A DNA stretch of 64,000 nt from the NCBI GenBank assembly GCA_036269135.1, contig DATASQ010000009.1, positions 1-64,000 of the forward strand, read 5' to 3'. This stretch comes from Palsa-343 sp036269135. GTDB taxonomy: Bacteria > Acidobacteriota > Terriglobia > Terriglobales > Acidobacteriaceae. The notes below the pieces were generated by a model. That model was not told the origin of the DNA, made no database searches, and saw only the letters and a program-made list of their open reading frames with translations. This document shows, piece after piece, positions 1 to 9,527 of this stretch; the first letter of the stretch is position 1; every line of letters starts with the position of its first letter. The translations under genes and the position numbers were made by a program.

Positions 1-2142
1 CGTGTGATCGTCCTGCGACGCAATTTGTGGCGCCGTGAACAGCCCAAAACCACCGTGGAACGACGTGTGAGGCAGGGCGCGCGGCTGCCATGCAACACCG
101 ATACGCGGCTCCCAATAGCCGTATTGGGTTTGCATAAGGCCCGGGCCTATCCCCGCATCTCGCGGAAAAACAAGACCGACCGGGGCATTTGGATAGACAA
201 CGCTCTGTTGACCCGCCACAAAGGTCGCCGCTCTGCCGGCTCCGAGGGCTAGAGGAAAATTCGGGTCCCATCGGAGACCCAGTTGAAAGGTAATTCCAGG
301 CCTGTACCTGAAGCTGTCTTCCGCATACAAGCCCAGCTGCCAGTCGTTGTAGGTTCCATACGCGCCGGCCCCCTGGGTCATGGATGCCATGTCACCCAAT
401 AAGAAGTCTGCCATCGCGTAATTGGTATATTGTCCATCGAAATCGATAATCGGCTGCGCCGGATAATCACAAGCGGCATTTACCCACCGATGCTGCAAAT
501 TGGCTCCAAAGGACAAATTGTGCCGGCCATCTTCTATGGATACATCATCGTTCAGGCCGTAATTACCGTGATCCTGCTCGCATGGCTCCACGTAGGGCCC
601 GTAAAAGTAACTGGAACTACCGGCGATCGTTAACCCCTCCGTCGAGCAGGTTCCAGGCGGCTCGTTGACGTTAATAAACTCCGACCAGCAGAACGCCTGA
701 CCGTTGCTCATGAGGGCTTGCCCGCTGATGGTAGAGTCGATTTGCGTATCGTACAGGGTTGCAACGTTGACCGACTTCTGGTTGATCACCCATGTGTCAC
801 CCACAGCGACGTTGTAGTCTTCCATGGGATTGGGAGCCGTGTATGTAGAAATATTGCCTGGAACTCCCGAGGCCGGATGGTTGTAATAGTTGATGTAAGT
901 ACGCACGAAAAGTCGCTGCGAAGGAGATACCCTATAGTCGAGGCGCCCGGTGCCTTCGTCATAGTCAGTGAGCTGCGTACCGGTCGAGTAAAACAGCTGC
1001 CCATTGGGGCGTGAACTCTGCGGCATGATCAGCGGCAGCATCTTGACCGCGGTTTGATTGAAGAGTGCCGGGTTGATCTGATTGGGCACGCCATTCACTG
1101 TCCCAAACGGCGCATTCAGCGTCTCCGGAATGGCGCTGAAATCGCCCTTCAACATGGCTGCCGTATAGGTATATTCGAACGCCGAGGTTGATGCTGAGCT
1201 GGCGTCGGTACCCTGGTAGTTCACGAAAAAGAAGAGCTTATTCTTCAGAATCGGTCCTCCCAGGTCTGCGCCAAACTGATTTTGATGCAAAGGATTGACC
1301 TGATGTGAGAACCAGTCAGATGCGTTAAAGCCCTGATTGCGCAGGAACTCCCAGGCACCCCCATGCCATGAATTGGTTCCCGATTTCGTTTCAATCAGGA
1401 CGACTGCGCCAGGAGCATATCCGTACTCGACACTGAAGTTATTTGTAATGACAGTAAATTCCCGCGTCGCATCGGCATTGGGAAATGGATTTGCCAGACC
1501 GGTGTAATCATCGGTGTTCGAAGCGCCGTCCAGGAAATAGAATGTGCTGCCTGCGCGTCCTGCACCAACTCCCGATGATGCTCCGGTGTCCTCGGGAAAT
1601 GTAAAATCGGCCTGATTGTATGCGATTCCATATGCGGTTCCATTGATCGTCCCAGGAGCAAGAAAGACAAGAGACTGGGGATCGCGTCCATTCAGCGGCA
1701 ACTGCGTCACCGATTCTTCGTTGATCGTCATGCCTATCGCGGGCGAGGTCGTGTCAATCAGTGCCGCGTTGGCGACGACATTGACCGTCTGCCGCTCGGT
1801 GCCAACCACGAGAGTAACGTTCTGCGAAGCAGTAACCCCAACACTCAGGATGATTCCGTGCTGGATGTAGGTAGAGAACCCGCGGGCTCCGACAGTCAGG
1901 GTATATGCGCCGGGAGGCAAAGGCGATATTCGGTAGACTCCCTGGTCATCTGTCTTCGACTGGACAGTAAGACTCGTTCCGGTATTTTCCGCCGTCACTG
2001 CTGCGTGTGGAATCGCTGCTCCGCTGCGGTCCATCACCTGCCCGGTAAGGGTTGCGCCGGTTGTTTGGCCGAGAGCAGTAAGGGGAATCGAGATCCACAC
2101 GAGAACGAGCATAAGTCCGGAAAACCGGATGGCCTTTGACAT
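1..2142 (-). CDS. TonB-dependent receptor, Oar-like, 3' end cut by window
   Basis: Outer-membrane receptor expected to bring large ligands (oligosaccharides, siderophores) into the periplasm using TonB energy. The frame is open for all 714 codons to the window edge, so the C-terminal barrel is missing. Residues 1-25 are a signal peptide ending ...LTALGQ. Residues 27 to about 115 form a carboxypeptidase-regulatory-like beta-sandwich (GQVMDRSGAAIPHAAV, PLPPGAYTLTV). The plug follows, with LPLNGRDPQSLVFL near residue 150 and the FYFLDGASNTD segment typical of acidobacterial Oar-like receptors, then barrel strands such as NKLFFFVNYQG. The start is set by a strong Shine-Dalgarno GGGAGG four bases before ATG. 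No homologous TonB, ExbB or ExbD gene is present. The neighbouring GH43-like gene on the same strand suggests a glycan substrate; that is inference. Confidence 0.93.
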   Translation of the reverse strand, partial: MSKAIRFSGLMLVLVWISIPLTALGQTTGATLTGQVMDRSGAAIPHAAVTAENTGTSLTVQSKTDDQGVYRISPLPPGAYTLTVGARGFSTYIQHGIILSVGVTASQNVTLVVGTERQTVNVVANAALIDTTSPAIGMTINEESVTQLPLNGRDPQSLVFLAPGTINGTAYGIAYNQADFTFPEDTGASSGVGAGRAGSTFYFLDGASNTDDYTGLANPFPNADATREFTVITNNFSVEYGYAPGAVVLIETKSGTNSWHGGAWEFLRNQGFNASDWFSHQVNPLHQNQFGADLGGPILKNKLFFFVNYQGTDASSASTSAFEYTYTAAMLKGDFSAIPETLNAPFGTVNGVPNQINPALFNQTAVKMLPLIMPQSSRPNGQLFYSTGTQLTDYDEGTGRLDYRVSPSQRLFVRTYINYYNHPASGVPGNISTYTAPNPMEDYNVAVGDTWVINQKSVNVATLYDTQIDSTISGQALMSNGQAFCWSEFINVNEPPGTCSTEGLTIAGSSSYFYGPYVEPCEQDHGNYGLNDDVSIEDGRHNLSFGANLQHRWVNAACDYPAQPIIDFDGQYTNYAMADFLLGDMASMTQGAGAYGTYNDWQLGLYAEDSFRYRPGITFQLGLRWDPNFPLALGAGRAATFVAGQQSVVYPNAPVGLVFPRDAGIGPGLMQTQYGYWEPRIGVAWQPRALPHTSFHGGFGLFTAPQIASQDDHT

Positions 2143-2628
2143 GTGGCCTCCCAACGCCAACCATGAACTCTGAAATATCAATTCGATCGCAAAGGCTTCG
2201 CGGCATGCGGTGCGATCTCCTGAAACATATAACGCAATCGATGAATGGCGGCGCAATTGTACGATCCTCAGCTGGTGGTGGCGGGTAATTCGCGCCTTCG
2301 CGCGGGGTAATGTTTGCACGATCGAGCTTTCTGGTATGCGCTCAATCGTCCCGGTCGAACCACTGGACGTCGTTTTGCGACGCCCACGCAGATTAGCCAG
2401 GGCATTGCGGAACAATCTATGCAAATTAAGATTTGTTTTTGATGGAAAACTACGATGATGCCCGACGGCTGGCGGCGGGGTTTCACCCCACCCCGTTGTC
2501 GGCGTATACCTGAACGGGAGGCAGTGCGGTCGGCCGCAGGCAATCTGTTGCCTGGACCAGCAAGCCCTGATGTCTTCAGTCCGCGATTTTGTTGGTGAAT
2601 CCCTTCCTCCGCATGGAAGAGGGGATTT
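2143..2628. other. Non-coding gap upstream of the TonB receptor
   Basis: About 485 bases lie between the receptor start and the stop of the GH43-like gene, both on the minus strand. Short open frames here lack ribosome sites and recognisable protein sequence. The stretch probably carries the receptor promoter, but no convincing -35/-10 pair or operator was identified. Confidence 0.5.
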
Positions 2629-3813
2629 TCATTTTGCCGACGGCGGAGCGACAGGTTCGCCATCGGCTTTCAGGGGAGTGCCATAACATGGATCGACACG
2701 GATGGTCTCGACGACCGGCTCGGGTGGCCAGATATAGGGATGTTTTACGGTCCCCGGACGCGAGCCGGCGACGATGTCGAGCTTCCATACGGGAACGTTG
2801 CGAATGGGCAGGATGGCACCGGCGGCAGTGAACTGGAGCGGAGGCGCCCAATACTGGAGGTCATGGCCCTTTTCTCCATCGGGGCGGGACAACCAGCGGT
2901 CGGCCATCCACATGTAGACGACACCTCCAGGTGTGGGAATCTGCGCAACATAGGTCTGCTGCGCGCGGACAATGGGCTCGTCGCCGGACATGTTGATGTT
3001 GGCGATCTGATGGTACGGCCCTAGCGGATGGGAGGCTACGAGAACGCGGGCGCCGCTGCCGGCTTTGCAGAAGCAGCAAGTGTGGTCGAAGAGAGCGTAA
3101 TAGGTCTCGCCGCGGCGAAAGAGCGCGGGAGCTTCACAATTTCTGGCGAGGATAGCAGTGGCCTCACCCGTAGAGGAGAGGAAGTCCGGCGCGAGGCGCT
3201 CGATACGGATGGCGTGATGCTCGTCGATGGTGGTGTAGACGAAGTAGCCTGTTCCATCGTTGTCGACGAAAAGGCTGCCGTCGCCGGGGTGGTCCTTCGC
3301 GTGGGAAAGGTTCGCGCGCGTATTAACGATGGTGAAGGGACCCACCGGAGTGTCGCTGACAGCGATGCCGACGCGGCCATCCCAGAGTTTCGGATACCAG
3401 TTGTACCAAAGGACATATTTGTGGGTATGGGGGTTATAGGCAACGTAGGGGCGGTAGTAGACTCCGTCGGGAGGCGATTTGAGCAGTTCACCTTCAAAGG
3501 TCCAGTGCACGAGATCGGGCGAGCTGTAAACACGGAAGCGATTGTTGATGGTGTACCCGGCGGTCCTGCCGTAAGCAGTTCCGTAGAGATAGTAACGGCC
3601 TCTGAAAAAGTGGAGGCAGCCGTCGTGGACGTCGATGATTTGCCCCTGCGTGTCGAGGCGGGGAACATCATTGCGGATGGTGACGACGCGAGAGTGTACT
3701 GTTGTGGGACGAGCCCCGGGCGGGATCAGACATACCATCGTGACGACAAAGAGAAACAGTCGGATGCAGGTATTTCGACTGAACATCGACAATTTGAAGG
3801 GAGCTACGACCAC
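2629..3813 (-). CDS. Secreted glycoside hydrolase family 43-like protein
   Basis: Predicted five-bladed beta-propeller enzyme of the GH43 type, which removes arabinose or xylose residues from plant polysaccharides. The N-terminus has a signal peptide (RLFLFVVTMVCLIPPGARP). The three acidic positions expected of the family are plausible in order: Asp in QIIDVHDGCLHF, Asp in HPGDGSLFVDNDG, Glu in NCEAPALFRRGE. Propeller phrases such as FRVYSSPDLVHWTFEGELL and VGIAVSDTPVGPFT support the fold. Of two adjacent GTG codons I chose the second (3813), because AGGAG lies five bases before it, whereas it abuts the first (3819). A later in-frame ATG at 3786 has no clear ribosome site. The protein is about 394 residues. 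Exact substrate and activity cannot be read from sequence; a non-catalytic GH43-like propeller remains possible. Confidence 0.85.
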   Translation of the reverse strand: MVVAPFKLSMFSRNTCIRLFLFVVTMVCLIPPGARPTTVHSRVVTIRNDVPRLDTQGQIIDVHDGCLHFFRGRYYLYGTAYGRTAGYTINNRFRVYSSPDLVHWTFEGELLKSPPDGVYYRPYVAYNPHTHKYVLWYNWYPKLWDGRVGIAVSDTPVGPFTIVNTRANLSHAKDHPGDGSLFVDNDGTGYFVYTTIDEHHAIRIERLAPDFLSSTGEATAILARNCEAPALFRRGETYYALFDHTCCFCKAGSGARVLVASHPLGPYHQIANINMSGDEPIVRAQQTYVAQIPTPGGVVYMWMADRWLSRPDGEKGHDLQYWAPPLQFTAAGAILPIRNVPVWKLDIVAGSRPGTVKHPYIWPPEPVVETIRVDPCYGTPLKADGEPVAPPSAK

Positions 3814-3826
3814 TGACACTCCTATT

Positions 3827-3843
3827 TGACAGGTTCCTTGTCA
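3827..3843. promoter_or_regulatory. Possible operator palindrome before the GH43-like gene
   Basis: TGACA and TGTCA form an inverted repeat around a seven-base centre, directly next to the AGGAG ribosome site of the GH43-like gene and in the divergent region shared with the class II aldolase gene. The position suits a repressor site. The arms are only five bases, so chance is a real alternative. Confidence 0.22.
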
Positions 3844-3954
3844 GCGTATCAAAATTTTAAGCACGTGGATCATACTAGCTGGTTGCAGGCGTGCCGCTTT
3901 CTGTAGAACACAAGAATCTCTATTCCATTCGCATCGCGACATTCATCCTGGCCC

Positions 3955-4758
3955 GTGTCTCGGCCTACTTACATCCAGTCCACAACATGGAGTATTGCGT
4001 TGGATCCCCATACCTTGCATCGTCGCAACATCGTTCCCGGAGAAGAATCGCTTGGACTGTTCAATTCCCCGACGCTGGAGGCAGTCAAACAGGAGATTGT
4101 CGATACCGGCAGGAAACTTTGGCAGAGACAGTATGTTGACGGGAATGGCGGCAATATCTCGGCCCGCATTTCGCGGCAGTTTGTCATCTGCACACCAACG
4201 TTGGTCAGCAAAGGCGACCTCCGTCTCGAAGACCTCGTTATGGTCGACCTCAAAAACAGGAAAATCTGCGGGGCCAGGGCCCAAACCAGTGAAATTCGGC
4301 TGCATCTGGAAATCTACCGAACTGCTCCCTCCGCTAAGGCCGTCGTTCATTGCCATCCCCCCTATGCTACGGCTCACGCCATTGCAGGGATTGTTCCACA
4401 GGCCAACCTGCTCCCGGAGCAGGAAGTTTTCGTAGGTCCCGTCGCACTGGCACAATATGAAACCCCCGGCACAGCAGCCTTTGCCCGCACGATTCGCCCG
4501 TTTGCAAGAGACCATAACACGATTCTCCTCATGAACCATGGTGTGGTTTGTTGGGCTGATTCAGTGACTCATGCGGAATGGAATGTCGAGATTCTCGAGA
4601 CATACTGCAAGACAGTGATGATCGCATCGCAGCTGAATCCGACTTTGCGGGAAATCCCTCCGGCGAAGATGTCGGACCTACTGCGGATTAAGAGGAAGCT
4701 GACGCTCTGTCTGCCCGATGCGCGATTTCGCCAGACCGCTGCTGAGCGGGGGCGATAG
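3955..4758 (+). CDS. Class II aldolase/adducin family protein
   Basis: Zinc-dependent aldolase of the L-fuculose-phosphate/L-ribulose-phosphate epimerase family, which splits or rearranges phosphorylated sugars into dihydroxyacetone phosphate and an aldehyde. Visible signatures are GNGGNIS at residues 63-69 (phosphate loop), Glu113 in TSEIRLHLEIY, the zinc pair in HCHPPYA (His132, His134) and the third zinc ligand in MNHGVV (His195). At 267 residues it is slightly longer than the usual 210-250. The listed start is GTG; a TTG at 4000 in the same frame would remove a poorly conserved N-terminus. It is transcribed away from the GH43-like gene and followed 20 bases later by an AraC regulator, probably in one transcript, so it may be part of a sugar-degradation locus. 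Confidence 0.88.
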   Translation: MSRPTYIQSTTWSIALDPHTLHRRNIVPGEESLGLFNSPTLEAVKQEIVDTGRKLWQRQYVDGNGGNISARISRQFVICTPTLVSKGDLRLEDLVMVDLKNRKICGARAQTSEIRLHLEIYRTAPSAKAVVHCHPPYATAHAIAGIVPQANLLPEQEVFVGPVALAQYETPGTAAFARTIRPFARDHNTILLMNHGVVCWADSVTHAEWNVEILETYCKTVMIASQLNPTLREIPPAKMSDLLRIKRKLTLCLPDARFRQTAAERGR

Positions 4759-4778
4759 CATTCAGCGGAGAGCAGCTC

Positions 4779-5756
4779 ATGGCCAAATCACAAATTCTAT
4801 GGCAGGATGGCGCGCGTGTAGTTGATCCCCAAATTAATGCTGATGGCGTACACGTATACCCATTTGTTACCAGCTTTCCCATTGACGTACGTTTTTTTGC
4901 CTTGAATGGACGGACTGGCGTTCGCATGAACCGCCACCACTACTACGAACTCTGTTATGTCTCCTCGGGCAAAACAGAGTGGTATATCCAGGACACGGTT
5001 GTAGCGGCAGGGGCCGGCGACCTGATCGTAATGGGGAGCGACATATATCATCGCCCAATCAGTGTGTCATCAGCCGCTTCTCGCCTGAAGTTTCTTTTCT
5101 TTAAACCGGCGTTGCTCTCACTCTCTGTTCACGGAAACAGCGATGAACAGCAGCTTCTTATGCCGTTTCACGGGCAAACGATCGGCTTTCGACATGTGAT
5201 ACCGGCGGAGACTGGTCTGCCAAGGCATGTGTCTGATCTGATACAGCAGATCCACCAAGAACTTCCCGCCACAACGGCATGCGAGAGGCTTGCCATCAGG
5301 ACCTATCTACAGATGATCATGGTTCTGCTTCTCAAGCACTACGCGGCTCATATTGACCGGTGCGAATATCTGAACCGAAGACGCGCCGAATTAGAGCGGC
5401 TGCGGCCAGTTTTTGACTATCTGGAGCTACAGAGTCATTTGCAGATTCATATTGACACAGTAGCCCATCTTTGCGCGATGAGCGGCTCTCATTTTATGAG
5501 CCTGTTTAAACGTGCTACGGGTCAGTCTTTCCATTGCTACCTGAACCAGTTTCGGATTGCCAGGGCTCAGGTCCTACTGGCAACTACTGATAAAGCATTA
5601 GATGTAATCAGCCATGAAACTGGGTTTTGCAATCAGAGCTACTTTGGCAGCATTTTTCGGAAACTTGTTGGGGAAACGCCAAGAGCCTACAGAAGGCGAT
5701 CAGGTGACGATATTGGGCATCTTCCGGACAGAGATCACGTCCCTCTGATAGGCTGA
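4779..5756 (+). CDS. AraC family transcriptional regulator
   Basis: DNA-binding regulator of 325 residues. The N-terminal half is an AraC-type cupin sensor (RHHYYELCYVSSGKTEWYI, then AGDLIVMGSDIYHRP). The C-terminal 100 residues hold two helix-turn-helix motifs: IHIDTVAHLCAMSGSHFMSLFKR and the diagnostic second motif DVISHETGFCNQSYFGSIFRK followed by GETPRAYRRR. A GGAG-type ribosome site precedes the ATG. It follows the aldolase gene by 20 bases on the same strand, so it probably controls that gene and the divergent GH43-like and TonB genes in response to a sugar. The ligand is not deducible. Confidence 0.94.
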   Translation: MAKSQILWQDGARVVDPQINADGVHVYPFVTSFPIDVRFFALNGRTGVRMNRHHYYELCYVSSGKTEWYIQDTVVAAGAGDLIVMGSDIYHRPISVSSAASRLKFLFFKPALLSLSVHGNSDEQQLLMPFHGQTIGFRHVIPAETGLPRHVSDLIQQIHQELPATTACERLAIRTYLQMIMVLLLKHYAAHIDRCEYLNRRRAELERLRPVFDYLELQSHLQIHIDTVAHLCAMSGSHFMSLFKRATGQSFHCYLNQFRIARAQVLLATTDKALDVISHETGFCNQSYFGSIFRKLVGETPRAYRRRSGDDIGHLPDRDHVPLIG

Positions 5757-6177
5757 TCAGAGCATATTCCTGGTGCCGTTAAGCCGGACCAGTGCACTGT
5801 TGGCCCGGGGCAGCCGGTGAGAGTATTGTGATCTTTCCGGGGATTGTGACGTGTTTATGGTGACGTCTCACACGATCGCCGTGTTGAAGATTACTCTTTG
5901 ATAAGATCCTTACACTACGTTTGTAGCTGCGCATGGGACTCGGTATCCTTCAAAACCAGAATTTGCGAGACCCCCGGAAAGTTCGGCGGCGAAGGTACAG
6001 CCTGTAAACGGCTCTTCGTGGTGGCGATACGATCAGAAGGATTTCGGAGAATGGGTAAACGGACATTTCCCCACCTCAGCCCTTCGCGAAAAATTTTCCC
6101 CGCCAAACACTGACCAAACTCGCCTCCTCGCCGGTATCTATAGAGGGGCGTTTCCGCGTGTCTCGCCGAACTCCCGC
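5757..6177. other. Non-coding gap, probable left edge of the accessory region
   Basis: About 420 bases between the AraC gene and the first broken accessory gene. No convincing reading frame, RNA or terminator was seen. I compared it by eye with the 3' end of the tRNA-Asn near 14.7 kb, looking for a duplicated attachment core, and found none. Confidence 0.4.
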
Positions 6178-7868
6178 ATGGGGGAATCCGAGAAAGTGGC
6201 CAATCCCGTCGTCGCCCCGCTCCCGCCCGTTGCCAACGGTCTCGCACTCGTGAAAGAAACCCCTCGCCTTCTCCGCCTCGAGCTGGCCGTCACCGACACC
6301 GATTCGATCACCGAACTCACCGGGCACGAGGAAGGTGCAGACCGCAACGATTATGCACTCGCTGCCCTGCGCGTGGATCTGCTCTCGCTGCGTCACGCCC
6401 GCGGCCAGATCGATGCCGAATCGATCCGGCGTGAAGGCGAACGGCTGTTGCTCGATCTCCGGCAGGCACTCGAGCATAGCCGCTCGGAGATGAATCAAAC
6501 TCTGACATCGAACCTGCGGGAGTACTTCGATCCATCGAGCGGCAAATTCCAGGTCGCGTTGAGCGCCTGATCCGCAGGGACGATGAGCTCGAACAGGTGC
6601 TCCGCCGACACGTGGGGACAGATGATTCCGAGATGGTGCGGTCGCTCACCTCCGTCGTTGGACAGAACGGCCCCTTCATGCGAATGCTCGACCCCGACGA
6701 GGCGGCGGCCTGGTGGCGAAGCTACGGAGTTCGGTCGGCGAGGTTCTGGACGAGGAGAAGCTCCAGATCCTCTCTCAGTTCTCGCTCGACGACAGCCAGA
6801 GTGCCCTGAGCCGGCTCGTCTCCGAGCTGAAGGCCAACAATGGCAACCTCCAGGAACAGCTCGCCGGTGAGGTCAGCTCGGTGGTCGAAGAGTTCTCGCT
6901 CGACAAAGAGGACTCGGCTTTGAGCCGGCTGATGCGCAAGGTGGAGGCTGCGCGGGCGACCATCGCGAAAGAGTTCTCGCTCGACAACGACTCCGGTGCC
7001 CTCAGTCGGATGACCCGGTCGATGGGAGAAGCCGCCGCAGCCATCGACAAAAACCTGACCCTCGACGAAGAGCAGTCGGCTCTCTCGAGGATCAGGCGCG
7101 AGCTGCTGGGCGTCCTCGATCGCCACGAACAGCAGGCCACCTCGTTCCAGACGGAGGTCAAGGCTACGCTCGCCGAGATCAGAGCCAGGCGCGAAGAATC
7201 GCTGCGGTCGACGACTCATGGCCGGAACTTCGAGGACGCCGTCTGGGAGTTCGTACAGAAGGAAGCCCAGAAGGCCGGCGACATGGCGGCAAAGACCGGA
7301 AACACCACCGGATCGATCCGCAATTGCAAGGTGGGCGATGCTGTAATCACCCTGGGCGACGAAAGCGCAGCTCCGGGCGCCAGCATCGTGATCGAATCGA
7401 AGGAGGATGCGAGCTACGACCTGCGGAAGGCTCGGGAAGAATGCCTCAGCGCCCGCAAGAATCGCCAGGCGGAAATTGCAGTTTTCATCTATTCCTCTCA
7501 AACCGCACCCGCCGGCCAGGAGGTCATGTGCCGGCATGGGAACGACATCTTCGTGGTCTGGGACGCTGAGAACATCGCCTCCGACATCCATCTGCGGGCC
7601 AGCGCTGATGGTCGCGAGAGCACTGTCGATACGCAACGCGAAAGCCCGGACGGAAGAGTCCGCCGACCTTGATGCGCTGGATAAAGCGATTCTGGAGCTC
7701 GAGCGAGAAGCCAAACGGCTCGCGGAAGTCAGGAAGTGGACGGAAACCATAAAGAGCAACAGCAGCAAAGTGCTTGAGGAAATCGCGAAGATGGCCGAGG
7801 GGGTTCAGAAGCAAATCGACTGCCTCCGCCATACAGCCACAGGTCTTCGAAATGCGGCGCCTGTCTGA
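6178..7868 (+). pseudogene. Coiled-coil protein with PD-(D/E)XK nuclease-like domain, three frameshifts
   Basis: One ancestral gene is spread over three frames. Frame one runs from 6178 to about 6550. A second frame carries GRVERLIRRDDELEQVLRRH up to about 6700. A third runs from there to about 7600 (GGLVAKLRSSV...HGNDIFVVWDAEN). The tail, ALSIRNAKARTEESADLDAL to 7868, returns to the second frame. Four copies of an FSLDxxxSALSRL motif lie in the middle, the last three spaced 27 residues apart, inside predicted coiled coil. The C-terminal domain has VGDAVITLGD followed by IVIESK, which fits the D...ExK pattern of PD-(D/E)XK nucleases such as DUF2130-type proteins. The intact product would be about 560 residues. 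Core genes nearby are undamaged, so decay is likelier than poor sequence; programmed frameshifting is less likely with three sites. The nuclease role is inferred. Confidence 0.7.
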
Positions 7869-8116
7869 GCCTAGCCAGGGAGACAGCTGCGATCAGGAAA
7901 GTCCCCTGCAGTTACTTGCGGAAGAGGAAAGGCTACGCAGCGAATTTGGAGAGTGGGCTTTCGCACTGCTTCGCCCCTTACCGACGAGCAAACTCCTCCG
8001 AGGTGGGCGAGTTATGATTGCAGGCTGCCGGTTTTTGTAACCGAAGGTGGCCATCCCGATACGGCGATTCGCGATTCGCTGTCCTGCACGTAGAATGGCC
8101 GGAGGGAGAATAGAAC

Positions 8117-8398
8117 GTGCAAACTTCAGAAATCCTTGTAGCTATCGATGAAGAAATCAGCCGCCTCGAGCAGGTGCGCAACCTGCTGGCCGCCAGCGGC
8201 GACGGTCGAGCAAAGCGCGGCCGTCCGGCAGCCGTTCCTGCGACAAAATTTCCATTCGGACTGGGCGCGGTAACCGCGACCCCGAAGAAGCGCCGCAAGC
8301 TGAGTGCCGCCGGGCGTGCCCGCATCGCTGCTGCCCAGAAAGCGCGATGGGCGAAGCTGAAGAAGGCCAGCACAGAAAAGGAAAAGAACGGAAAATAG
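8117..8398 (+). CDS. Small basic protein, function unknown
   Basis: A 93-residue protein. The first 30 residues form a helix (ILVAIDEEISRLEQVRNLLA) and the remainder is strongly basic, ending in RRKLSAAGRARIAAAQKARWAKLKK. That tail resembles a short nucleic-acid-binding motif seen repeatedly in small acidobacterial proteins (from memory, not searched). A purine-rich GGAGGGAGA lies about ten bases before the GTG start. No enzyme motif is present. It stands alone between the broken nuclease-like gene and the convergent ATPase gene, and appears intact. Binding to DNA or RNA is a guess from charge. Confidence 0.7.
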   Translation: MQTSEILVAIDEEISRLEQVRNLLAASGDGRAKRGRPAAVPATKFPFGLGAVTATPKKRRKLSAAGRARIAAAQKARWAKLKKASTEKEKNGK

Positions 8399-8453
8399 CA
8401 GGCCGAGGACGGTCAGGACCAGGATCGGAAAATTGAACCGTGAACGGAGTCGG

Positions 8454-9527
8454 CTATGCCTCTGGCAGGGGCCGTGCCAAATCTAATCTATTGACGATAG
8501 CGCGAATCAATTTTCTTGGGTTCCTGCCGGGATTCTTGCCCCATTCGTCGACGCATCGTTGGATCTGATCTTTCGAAAAGCTAGTCTGTGGATACGCTTC
8601 CAGATACAGCGCCGTGATTGCTGCAGCTAACCGAGACGCACAGGCGCCATCAAGTCTAGGAGTGTCGAAGGTGTGAATTGCTCCATTCGCCAGAGCATTG
8701 GAGAGCCAACGAGCGTGGTGCGAAACCGAGTCCACATGACTTCGCGCAGCGTCAAGGGCCACCAACGTGCGAAATCTCTCGGTAACGGCGAAGATGCTCC
8801 AAACCGGCTGCATAGTAGACAGGCTGGTCATAACGCTGTAGGCAACCGCGCGAGAGCGATGGTTCCAAAGTTGGTCGATGGTTTCGACTTCGTCCATCAG
8901 CATCAGGATTCCACCGCCGTTTATAGCCCGAAAGCAATCTGCCAGCCCGTATATTCGTTCGATCGCCTGTTCACGTTTGTATGCGTAGTCCGCCCATCCA
9001 AGGTCCTCACCTAGAATGAACCCCCACGATGCCTCGGCCTGCGGATTCAAGGCTTCCCCGCAATCGTAGTATTTGCAAAGAGAACGAATGTGGGACGACA
9101 AGGGATTGGAAGAAGAAGATAAGTAGCGCGTCAGGATCATGCGGACATCCAGATTCGTCAGTATCGAGTGAAGCAAGGGCCGGAGTCCCATCGTGTGACC
9201 CACGCGAAGCGATGCGGCGAGCTCACCATAGATTCGTTGTGGATGGTTTAGTGGAACCGTTCTTGCGTTCAGGCTGACAAACGCAGTCGGAATTCCAAGC
9301 TTGGAGGCGAACGCACGGCAGTAGCCCAGCGCATGGCTCTTGCCTGTGCCCCATTCACCTTGGATGAAGAGGGGCACCTGATGATTTCCACTCAAGAACT
9401 CTTGGGACTCGGTAGTCAATTCTGTTCGCAGCCGTGAGTAGCCTACGGAAAGAGGCTCTATCGCCGAGAGGGGGACGATCCCCGTGCGAAGCAGGCGGAT
9501 CGTCGAAGAAAGGGAGCCGTTAGGCAT
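8454..9527 (-). CDS. BrxD-like (DUF2791-like) P-loop ATPase
   Basis: ATP-binding protein of 357 residues. Walker A is GEWGTGKS at residues 57-64, and Walker B is a hydrophobic strand GGILMLMDEVE around 205-215. The N-terminal pattern of a short helical segment, Walker A and then SLNARTVPLNHPQRIYGEL matches the DUF2791 family, which includes BrxD of BREX phage-defence loci. An intact frame and full motifs suggest a functional protein. Its start overlaps the end of a second, broken ATPase frame by eight bases, so the two were probably translated together and may have acted as a heteromeric motor. No BREX methylase, PglZ phosphatase or helicase is nearby, so calling it BREX would be wrong. The family assignment is by recognition, not search. 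Confidence 0.75.
   Translation of the reverse strand: MPNGSLSSTIRLLRTGIVPLSAIEPLSVGYSRLRTELTTESQEFLSGNHQVPLFIQGEWGTGKSHALGYCRAFASKLGIPTAFVSLNARTVPLNHPQRIYGELAASLRVGHTMGLRPLLHSILTNLDVRMILTRYLSSSSNPLSSHIRSLCKYYDCGEALNPQAEASWGFILGEDLGWADYAYKREQAIERIYGLADCFRAINGGGILMLMDEVETIDQLWNHRSRAVAYSVMTSLSTMQPVWSIFAVTERFRTLVALDAARSHVDSVSHHARWLSNALANGAIHTFDTPRLDGACASRLAAAITALYLEAYPQTSFSKDQIQRCVDEWGKNPGRNPRKLIRAIVNRLDLARPLPEA

Noticed and set aside
5757..6177. Duplicate of the tRNA-Asn 3' end as a left attachment site
   Set aside because: No matching segment could be found by eye.
6722..7768. Minus-strand frame (348 codons) over the nuclease-like pseudogene
   Set aside because: The plus strand shows repeated FSLD motifs and a D...ExK domain; the minus frame is antisense to them.
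6178..7868. Programmed ribosomal frameshifting as explanation
   Set aside because: Three shifts would be needed, no slippery heptamer was seen, and nearby genes show other kinds of damage.
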